6,015 nucleotides of DNA from Methanomicrobiales archaeon (GTDB lineage Archaea > Halobacteriota > Methanomicrobia > Methanomicrobiales > Methanoculleaceae): positions 1 through 6,015 of the forward strand of contig JAAZOW010000336.1 of NCBI GenBank assembly GCA_012797575.1, written 5' to 3'. Of this stretch, positions 1-5,392 are shown in pieces. The notes under the pieces were generated by a model, which worked only from the letters and a program-made list of their open reading frames with translations, had not been told where the DNA came from and ran no database searches. Made by a program: the position numbers and the translations under genes. How positions within the stretch are numbered: position 1 is the stretch's first letter; the number at the start of each line of letters is the position of its first letter.

Positions 1-987
1 CGGTGTACCGACGCTCCTGAACTCATCAGCGGTCGCGTAATGGTCAGGACGGATGGCGGTCCCGGTCCCGACGACGATCGTCTCAGAAAGACCGTACGCG
101 TTGACGACCGGGATCCTGAACCGCTCGTAGAATGGCTTCCAGACACCGGGCATCAGGGGACCGCCGCCGCTGATCATCACCCGGGCGGTGGCAAGCGCCG
201 CCTCGGTCCCAGGCGGGGACTGGACGAGAGAGTGGATCACCGGCGGCATCCCGGCGACGACCGTGGCCCGGTACCTGCGGGCGAGGTCGAGGTAGCCGGC
301 GAGGTCGAACCTCTCCATGACGACATAGGTCCCGCCAGCCCGGAGGGTGGAGAGCCCCCAGCTGATCCCGACATGCCCCATCGGGTAGATCCCGAGATAG
401 ATGTCATCTGCGGTGAGCCCCAGGACTTCGCGTTCGGCGTCCATGGCCGCCATCCAGTTACCGTGGGTGAGCATCGCCCCTTTGGGCTTCCCGGTGGTCC
501 CGGACGTGTACTGGATCTGGCAGAGATCATCAAACCGGCAGTTGGCCGCACGGAGATCGGCGGGCGCACGGAGAAAGGCCTGCCAGGCCTCCCCGCCGAC
601 CGCGACGATGTACCGGAGGGTCGGCGCCCGATCCCTGATCCGGCCGACGAGGGCAGCCCCATCCCCGTCGGTGACGACGGCCGTTGCCCCTGCATCGCAG
701 ACGGCGTAGAGAACTTCATCCTCCCGATAGACCCGGTTCGTCGGGACGGCAACGGCCCCGATGCGCCAGAGGGCGAGGTAGGTGACGAGGTACTCGAGTG
801 AGCTCTCCAGGTAGATACAGACCCGGTCCCCATGCCCGATCCCGAGGTCGATGAGGCCGCGCCCGATCCGGGCGACCTGGTCGCGGAGGTCGGCGTAGGT
901 ATAGGACTCTCCCCGGGAGGGGACGATGAGAGCGATCTCTGCCGGGTTATGGGCGTTGGCGTCGAGGAACGTGGTACAGTTTGGCAT
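1..987 (-). CDS. AMP-forming acyl-CoA synthetase (ANL superfamily), 3' end missing
   Basis: Adenylate-forming enzyme that would activate a carboxylic acid with ATP to an acyl-adenylate and pass it to CoA in the cytoplasm. The reverse strand reads open from an ATG at 987 to the window edge: 329 codons of a family usually 500-560 long, so the C-terminal swivelling domain with the catalytic lysine lies outside. Visible ANL motifs in order: the P-loop-like A3 motif YTSGTTGKPKGAMLTH at residues 160-175, an A4-like PMGHVG at 202-207, the A5 motif YGLSET at 298-303, and the start of A6 (RSVGTP, 324-329). The start is supported by GGAG seven bases upstream and by an N-terminus (MPNCTTFLDANA) followed by the usual YTYADL region near residues 29-34. 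No signal peptide or membrane segment is seen. The family call is firm. The acid substrate (fatty, aromatic or other) cannot be read from this part, so no gene symbol is given. A 213-bp gap to the upstream gene suggests its own promoter. Confidence 0.93.
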   Translation of the reverse strand, partial: MPNCTTFLDANAHNPAEIALIVPSRGESYTYADLRDQVARIGRGLIDLGIGHGDRVCIYLESSLEYLVTYLALWRIGAVAVPTNRVYREDEVLYAVCDAGATAVVTDGDGAALVGRIRDRAPTLRYIVAVGGEAWQAFLRAPADLRAANCRFDDLCQIQYTSGTTGKPKGAMLTHGNWMAAMDAEREVLGLTADDIYLGIYPMGHVGISWGLSTLRAGGTYVVMERFDLAGYLDLARRYRATVVAGMPPVIHSLVQSPPGTEAALATARVMISGGGPLMPGVWKPFYERFRIPVVNAYGLSETIVVGTGTAIRPDHYATADEFRSVGTP

Positions 988-994
988 GTGAAGT

Positions 995-998
995 CTCC
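995..998 (-). promoter_or_regulatory. Ribosome binding site of the acyl-CoA synthetase
   Basis: On the minus strand GGAG lies seven bases before the ATG at 987. It matches the 3' end of archaeal 16S rRNA and supports this start over the other open frames in the area. Confidence 0.6.
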
Positions 999-1018
999 GC
1001 GCAGCAAGTATGCACTCT

Positions 1019-1052
1019 GATGTATATGTCTGTCCAGGGTGCAGTAAATAGG
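1019..1052 (-). promoter_or_regulatory. Candidate TATA elements for the acyl-CoA synthetase
   Basis: Two AT-rich stretches on the minus strand could serve as archaeal TATA boxes. CTATTTACT (about 1043-1051) would place the transcript start near 1021 and give a leader of about 34 bases that contains the GGAG. CATATACAT (about 1020-1028) would start the transcript near 999 with a leader of about 12 bases. Neither has a clear purine-rich BRE, so the choice is open. Confidence 0.3.
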
Positions 1053-1066
1053 TTACCCAAAAGAAT

Positions 1067-1088
1067 GGGATATGCCCGGGCATATCCC
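1067..1088. repeat. Perfect 22-bp palindrome upstream of the acyl-CoA synthetase
   Basis: Two 11-bp half-sites (GGGATATGCCC and its exact reverse complement) meet with no spacer. The dyad sits 80-101 bases before the ligase start and about 112 bases after the TPR gene stop. Read on the minus strand it is followed by ATTCTTTT, so it could be an operator for a dimeric regulator of the ligase gene, or a hairpin plus T-rich tail ending the TPR transcript. The symmetry is seen directly; both roles are inferred. Confidence 0.6.
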
Positions 1089-1200
1089 CACGGCGCAGTG
1101 ATCTGGGGCCGGCATGTACCAGACGATGACAGCCGGCTCATCCTCACAGGTCAGGCGCGGAATTCAGTTTCCGGACGGCGGAGCCTTCTATCGCGTGAAG

Positions 1201-2835
1201 TTATTCGGCGTGCTCTAAAAGCAACGCCGCAAGTGCTGCCTCCGCAGCGCGTGCTTCGGACTCTTTACCGAGATCCCGGTATGCCTGGACGAGCAGCGGG
1301 TAGACCTCCTCTGGAGGCATCGATCTCTTGAGCATCGTCTTACAGAGCCCGACGACCCGTTTGGGATAGCCAGCCGATAGGAGAGTGTGTGCCGATATCA
1401 TCAGGGCGAGATCTCCACGGAGGCCTGCTTCCCTTGCTCGTTCGATCAGCGCCAGGGCCCCCTTGATATCCTTCTTCTCCAGGCGTTCCAGCGCATTCAG
1501 CAGATGGGTTCCCGCAGCTATCCGCTCCGCAGCAAAGATCGATCTGAGTTGGGAGACCTCGTCCATCCGGTCAAGCTCGAGCGCCAGATCGAACAGGTCG
1601 GCGTAATGCTCCAACATGCACCCTTCTTTCATCCGCCCGAAGAGAAACCGGAAGGCTGCCTCCTCATCCGACGAAGAGAGTGCGTTCAGTTTCAACTGAT
1701 CGAATGACTCACCATCCTGCCTCAGGAACTCATAACGCTCGGCAAGCGCCAGCGCCTCATCATACCTCTCCTCCGACTCCAGCATCTCGTATATGCTCTC
1801 GACAATGCGGCGGTCATCCGGATAAGTCTCCAGAAGTGCCAGGAGCAACATCTTGAGGGTCTCCTCAGGCAACTCTGAGCTCATTATATGGAACGCTTCA
1901 AGGATCGACCTGTCATCCCCTCCGGTCTGCTTGCGTAGCGCATCGAGCATCTCCTCGGCCGGCTGCACGGGATCAGATGTCCACTGTAACATGCCGCTCA
2001 TCACGACTGCACTCACGCCTGACTGTCGGATAGATTCAACATTCTCGTTGATCGCTGCGATGCGCTCTTCATCGGATATGGGGCCATGCATCGAGAGTAT
2101 CTTCTCCGCAACCTCACGGCTCCCATCAGAGATCGCTTTGACCACCTGGAGTGCCAGGAGGTACCCGGCAGTATCATACTCCAGAACCTGTGCAGGGATC
2201 CTATAGAGGAAAAATTCCAGATAACTCCGGAGATCATCGATGAGAGCAAATACTTCCGCGTCTCTGAATTCCTGGATCTCATACTGGAAAAGGTACTCAA
2301 GCCCCTCGATCTGCTCTCTGAACGGAAGGTTATGGAGCAGTGTGTACTCATCGGGAGGCATAAAGAACTCCTCCTCAGCGACGGGCTCCGGGAGGCAGTA
2401 TCGCTCAACCAGTCTGTGCCATGTGGTGGCGAATGCCTCTCTGTCGTTTAAGCGGGCGAATGCAAGCAGGGTGCAGAGCTCTCCAAGCATTGACCCTTCG
2501 CTCTTCAGCTGGATGATCTTCGAAAGCAGATCCTCTGCTTCCTCCACTCTTCCTTGGAGCGTCAACTGTCGCGCCGTGCGGAGCATGGCGATCGAACTCT
2601 CAAAAACTACGGTATAGTGTGCAAGGGCGGATATCGCCTCAGATCGTTCCCCGAGGATATCGTACAGAGCGTCAAGCGCAATGACAGCGTTCCGGTCATC
2701 AGGGTAGTCTTCCTGCACACCCTCGATCTCCGCTATGATCTGTATGATCACGGACTCGGGGAGGTGTTTCCCGGCCAGGTCAAATCCTATCGAGAAATGT
2801 TCGACGTTATCCGGGTCACTGAAGTATGAAAACAT
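1201..2835 (-). CDS. TPR-like helical repeat protein downstream of cdc48
   Basis: Soluble, strongly acidic, all-helical protein of 544 residues from the ATG at 2835. No signal peptide or membrane segment is seen, so it is probably cytoplasmic. TPR-like helix pairs are clearest at residues 82-113 (with QGRVEEAEDLL), 342-372 (SEERYDEALALAERY), 441-472 (KKDIKGALALIERA) and 510-541 (AYRDLGKESEARAAEAAL). The stretches between look like diverged repeats of the same solenoid. TPR proteins usually act as binding scaffolds, and no catalytic motif is visible. The frame stays open to a GTG at 2928, directly after the cdc48 stop, which would add 31 residues. I prefer ATG 2835 because the extra stretch (rich in Phe, Tyr and Cys) is read through the T-rich tract at 2895-2905, which looks like a terminator or TATA element. 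No good ribosome binding site precedes either start. Position suggests a partner or adaptor of Cdc48, but this is only inference. The exact family is not recognised. Confidence 0.82.
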   Translation of the reverse strand: MFSYFSDPDNVEHFSIGFDLAGKHLPESVIIQIIAEIEGVQEDYPDDRNAVIALDALYDILGERSEAISALAHYTVVFESSIAMLRTARQLTLQGRVEEAEDLLSKIIQLKSEGSMLGELCTLLAFARLNDREAFATTWHRLVERYCLPEPVAEEEFFMPPDEYTLLHNLPFREQIEGLEYLFQYEIQEFRDAEVFALIDDLRSYLEFFLYRIPAQVLEYDTAGYLLALQVVKAISDGSREVAEKILSMHGPISDEERIAAINENVESIRQSGVSAVVMSGMLQWTSDPVQPAEEMLDALRKQTGGDDRSILEAFHIMSSELPEETLKMLLLALLETYPDDRRIVESIYEMLESEERYDEALALAERYEFLRQDGESFDQLKLNALSSSDEEAAFRFLFGRMKEGCMLEHYADLFDLALELDRMDEVSQLRSIFAAERIAAGTHLLNALERLEKKDIKGALALIERAREAGLRGDLALMISAHTLLSAGYPKRVVGLCKTMLKRSMPPEEVYPLLVQAYRDLGKESEARAAEAALAALLLEHAE

Positions 2836-2894
2836 CGTATTCAGGATAAAAGGCCTGAGGCAATAACCATTACGATGCCCTGAGGCGGCGCAGT

Positions 2895-2908
2895 AAAAAA
2901 ATAAAGGG
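2895..2908 (-). terminator. T-rich tract after cdc48: terminator and/or TATA element of the TPR-like gene
   Basis: On the minus strand the tract reads CCTTTATTTTTTT, about 20-35 bases after the cdc48 TAG (2929-2931). Archaeal RNA polymerase terminates at such U-rich runs without needing a hairpin. The same bases also resemble a TATA box that would start a transcript near 2873, some 35-40 bases before the ATG at 2835. The tract is seen; which role it plays is inferred. Confidence 0.45.
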
Positions 2909-2928
2909 GAACCGTCGCTCCAACCCAC

Positions 2929-5346
2929 CTACTGGTACTCGGGCGGCTGCACCTCTTGCGGGAGCCCGCCCTTGAAGTGCTGCTGCACCCGTGCGTAGTA
3001 CTGCCGCACCCTCTCGTTCATCGTCGCATGAACCTTCTCCCGCGCCCGGTCGAAGTGCGAAGACGTCACGACCGACGCGCCCTCCCGCATGGCGAGCATG
3101 GCCGCCTCCCGGCAGAGCCCCTCGAGATCTGAACCGACGAGCCCTTCGCTGTTGGCTGCAATATCTGCAAAAAGCCGTTCTCGCACGGGATCGTTGATAT
3201 GCACCTCATTCTGGGCGAGGAGATCGACGATCTTCTGCCGCCTGAGGTAGCGCTGGACCGCTTCACCATCCCCCGCCGGAATCATGGCACGGCGGGCTCT
3301 GATACCCTCGAGGTCCACGTGACCGTCGACCCCGACGGCCAGGAAGAGATCCTCGATCTCATCCTCAGAGAGATCCTTTGTGATATCGACGAGATCCTCT
3401 ATGACAGAGCCTTCAATCGGCATGTACCGCGTATGGATCGCGAGGATCTTTGCACGATCATCCTGGGCGGGCTCACCGATGTAGACGAGCCGATCGAACC
3501 GTCCAGGCCGGAGCAGTGCCGGATCGACCATATCAGGCCGGTTCGTTGCACCCATAACCACCACACCCCGGAGCTCCTCAAGACCGTCGATCTCAGTGAG
3601 GATCTGGTTTAAGACACTCTCGGTGACACGCGACTCAGCACCCCCGCCCCGGGCGGGAGCGAGCGCATCCAGCTCATCGAAGAAGATGATGGACGGCGCC
3701 ACCTGCCGGGCCTTCTTAAAGACCTCACGGACAGCCCGCTCGCTCTCCCCGACCCACTTCGAGAGGAGCTGGGGACCCTTGACCGGCACGAAGTTCGCAC
3801 CGCTCTCGCTTGCGATAGCCTTTGCTATGAGGGTCTTCCCGGTCCCCGGCGGACCGTAGAGGAGGACGCCCTTGGGGGGCTCAATACCGAGGTCATCGAA
3901 CTGCTCCCGCCGGGTGAGCGGGTACTCCACCGCCTCACGGATCTCCTGCTTCGCCTCCTCAAGCCCGCCGACATCCTCCCAGGACGTATGGGGCACCTCG
4001 AGGAGGATCTCGCGCATGGCGCTCGGTCCCACATCGCGGAGAGCATCGCGGAAGTCCTTGCTCTGAACCTCCATCTTCTCGAGGGTCTCTGGCGGTATCT
4101 CCTCGGCCTCCATATCGATCTCGGGGAGGTAGCGTCGGAGCGCCTTGATCGCCGCTTCACGGGCAAGGGCGGCGAGATCCGCCCCGACAAACCCGTGAGT
4201 CTGTTGGGCGATATATCCGATATCCACATCATCCCCAAGCGGCATACCGCGGGTGTGGATCTGGAGCACCTGAGCGCGGTCAGCCTCCGCCGGCACGCCG
4301 ATCTCGATCTCCCGGTCGAACCGGCCGGGCCGGCGGAGAGCCGGGTCGATCGCATCCAGCCGGTTCGTTGCCCCGATCACCACGACCTGTCCCCGCTCCT
4401 CAAGCCCGTCCATCATCGTGAGGAGCTGAGCCACCACACGCCGCTCGACCTCCCCCGTGACCTCCTCACGCCGGGGAGCGATGGAGTCGAGCTCGTCGAT
4501 GAATATGATGGCCGGCGCATTCTGTCGCGCCTCCTCAAAGACCTCACGAAGCCGCTGCTCACTCTCACCGTAGTACTTCGAGATCACCTCCGGCCCCGCG
4601 ATGGATATGAAGTGTGCTCCGCTCTCGCTCGCGACCGCCTTTGCTATGAGGGTCTTCCCGGTCCCCGGCGGACCGTAGAGGAGAACACCCTTTGGAGGCT
4701 CAATCCCAAGCGTTCTAAAGATCTCCGGGTGGCGCATGGGAAGTTCGATCGTCTCGCGGACCCGCTGGAGCTCATCCTTGAGACCACCGACATCCTCGTA
4801 GCTGATCCTCTTCACCCCCTCAAACCCGGCAGCCGGCTTCTCGGAGAACTCGATCTTGGTATTCTTGGTGATGATCACCGCATTCTCCGGTTCGATCACC
4901 ACCGCCTTGAACGCGACAAGCTGGGGCTGCATAAACGGAAGCCCCGCCTGGATCGGCACGGAATCGTTCTTCACGATCGGGAAGTCGATCAGTTTATTGA
5001 CGGCGTTGCTGAAGTTGATGGGAAGCTGTTTCGGGAGATCCTCCGGGGGCGCGAGCACCACCCGTTTCGCCTCGACCTCCTCATCCAGCGTCCGTATCTT
5101 CACCCGATCCCCGATGCTGGCACCGGTATTGAGCCGGGTGAAGTTGTCAATCCTGACCTTACCCTGGTGCCAATCATTCACCATGGCACGCCATACCTTG
5201 GCCACGGTCGGGCGCTTCCCCTCAATGATGACGAGATCACCCGGGCTGAGCCTGAGCTGCAGCATGGTATCAGGGTCAAGCCGTGCCTTTCCTGCACCCT
5301 GATCCTCCGGATAAGCGCTATCTACTTTCAAGTACATCTCGGGCAT
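2929..5346 (-). CDS. cdc48: Cdc48/VAT/p97-type double AAA+ ATPase
   Basis: Hexameric ATP-driven unfoldase of the cytoplasm that extracts and unfolds proteins and in archaea can feed the 20S proteasome. At 805 residues it is somewhat longer than the usual 730-780. Order: double-psi barrel N-domain (about 5-95), second N-subdomain (about 105-170), D1 (about 180-440), D2 (about 455-770), charged tail. D1 shows DVGGL 185-189, Walker A GPPGTGKT 225-232, pore loop KYYG 257-260, Walker B IFIDE with D284/E285, sensor N328 and arginine fingers R339/R342. D2 shows DVGGL 458-462, Walker A 498-505, pore loop KWVG 530-533, Walker B IFFDE with D557/E558, sensor N602 and arginine fingers R613/R616. All catalytic residues are intact in both rings. 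Oddities: a roughly 75-residue insertion in the D2 lid (about 646-735) and a C-terminus EYQ that only partly fits the HbYX proteasome-docking motif. Met1 gives the family-like MPEMYLKV; Met4 (5337) is an alternative start. Confidence 0.97.
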   Translation of the reverse strand: MPEMYLKVDSAYPEDQGAGKARLDPDTMLQLRLSPGDLVIIEGKRPTVAKVWRAMVNDWHQGKVRIDNFTRLNTGASIGDRVKIRTLDEEVEAKRVVLAPPEDLPKQLPINFSNAVNKLIDFPIVKNDSVPIQAGLPFMQPQLVAFKAVVIEPENAVIITKNTKIEFSEKPAAGFEGVKRISYEDVGGLKDELQRVRETIELPMRHPEIFRTLGIEPPKGVLLYGPPGTGKTLIAKAVASESGAHFISIAGPEVISKYYGESEQRLREVFEEARQNAPAIIFIDELDSIAPRREEVTGEVERRVVAQLLTMMDGLEERGQVVVIGATNRLDAIDPALRRPGRFDREIEIGVPAEADRAQVLQIHTRGMPLGDDVDIGYIAQQTHGFVGADLAALAREAAIKALRRYLPEIDMEAEEIPPETLEKMEVQSKDFRDALRDVGPSAMREILLEVPHTSWEDVGGLEEAKQEIREAVEYPLTRREQFDDLGIEPPKGVLLYGPPGTGKTLIAKAIASESGANFVPVKGPQLLSKWVGESERAVREVFKKARQVAPSIIFFDELDALAPARGGGAESRVTESVLNQILTEIDGLEELRGVVVMGATNRPDMVDPALLRPGRFDRLVYIGEPAQDDRAKILAIHTRYMPIEGSVIEDLVDITKDLSEDEIEDLFLAVGVDGHVDLEGIRARRAMIPAGDGEAVQRYLRRQKIVDLLAQNEVHINDPVRERLFADIAANSEGLVGSDLEGLCREAAMLAMREGASVVTSSHFDRAREKVHATMNERVRQYYARVQQHFKGGLPQEVQPPEYQ
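3142..3411 (-). other. Insertion in the D2 lid of Cdc48
   Basis: Residues about 646-735. In D1 the distance from the HTR motif (R366) to the GAD lid motif (G388) is 22 residues. The matching D2 interval, R640 to G738, is 98. The extra segment is charged and predicted helical (KDLSEDEIEDLF near 657-668, RRQKIVDLLAQNE near 702-714). Its first part reads like a weak copy of the lid pattern that follows (GLVGSDLEGL, 735-744). The reading frame is intact, so this is not a sequencing break. Confidence 0.7.
3800..3864 (-). repeat. D2 copy of near-identical Walker A DNA repeat
   Basis: This 65-nt segment encodes the D2 P-loop region and matches 4619-4683 in D1 at 62 of 65 positions. The last 47 nt (3818-3864) are identical, including synonymous codon positions. 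Confidence 0.9.
4619..4683 (-). repeat. D1 copy of near-identical Walker A DNA repeat
   Basis: Partner of 3800-3864, encoding the D1 P-loop region. The identical 47-nt core lies at 4637-4683. The two copies are in direct orientation and in the same reading frame, 819 bases apart. Confidence 0.9.
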
Positions 5347-5348
5347 TA

Positions 5349-5353
5349 CCTCT
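5349..5353 (-). promoter_or_regulatory. Shine-Dalgarno-like AGAGG before cdc48
   Basis: AGAGG on the minus strand lies only two bases before the first ATG (5346) and eleven before the second in-frame ATG (5337). The first spacing is too short and the second rather long, so it does not settle the start. The transcript may instead be near-leaderless. Confidence 0.35.
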
Positions 5354-5357
5354 AGTT

Positions 5358-5380
5358 CTTATATTTCGGGGATTTATAAG
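5358..5380. promoter_or_regulatory. Interlocked divergent TATA boxes for cdc48 and larC
   Basis: The 46-bp gap between the divergent starts holds TTATATTT (5359-5366), suited as a plus-strand TATA box for larC, and on the minus strand TTATAAAT (5372-5379), suited to cdc48. With the usual spacing of about 26 bases from the TATA centre, transcripts would begin near 5389 (plus) and 5349 (minus), each only a few bases before its ATG. The outer six bases, CTTATA and TATAAG, form an inverted repeat. The start sites are inferred. Confidence 0.55.
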
Positions 5381-5392
5381 TACTGGAGATGC

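Larger units (their letters stand above)
988..1200. other. Intergenic region between the TPR-like gene and the acyl-CoA synthetase
   Basis: This gap separates two genes on the same strand. Besides the palindrome, TATA candidates and ribosome binding site listed separately, it has a weak dyad: GCCGGC at 1108-1113 and again at 1132-1137, able to form a short stem around an 18-base loop, with no T-run after it. Short open frames crossing the gap run into the flanking genes in the wrong frame and show no recognisable protein, so I call no gene here. Confidence 0.6.

Noticed and set aside
40..801. Plus-strand open frame (253 codons) antisense to the acyl-CoA synthetase, and the 237-1007 minus frame overlapping it
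   Set aside because: Both have Pro/Gly/Arg- or Ser-rich low-complexity translations with no motif, while the third frame carries the full series of ANL motifs without a stop.
1106..1139. GCCGGC repeat pair as a terminator hairpin
   Set aside because: GCCGGC is self-complementary and common in GC-rich DNA, the stem is short, the loop is 18 bases and no T-run follows.
947..1331. Short open frames in both strands over the 988-1200 gap
   Set aside because: They overlap neighbouring genes in the wrong frame, have no ribosome binding site of note and encode no recognisable peptide.
3142..3411. Frameshift or foreign insertion in cdc48
   Set aside because: The frame continues cleanly through the segment into conserved lid residues, codon usage looks like the rest of the gene, and there are no flanking repeats or intein motifs.
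3825..4355. Minus-strand frame of 176 codons inside cdc48
   Set aside because: Out of frame with the intact AAA+ reading frame; Arg/Ser-rich shadow translation.
3988..5355. Long plus-strand open frame (455 codons) antisense to cdc48
   Set aside because: It lies wholly opposite the certain cdc48 gene; its translation has no recognisable domain and is rich in Arg, Leu, Asp and His as expected for the complement of a GC-rich gene.
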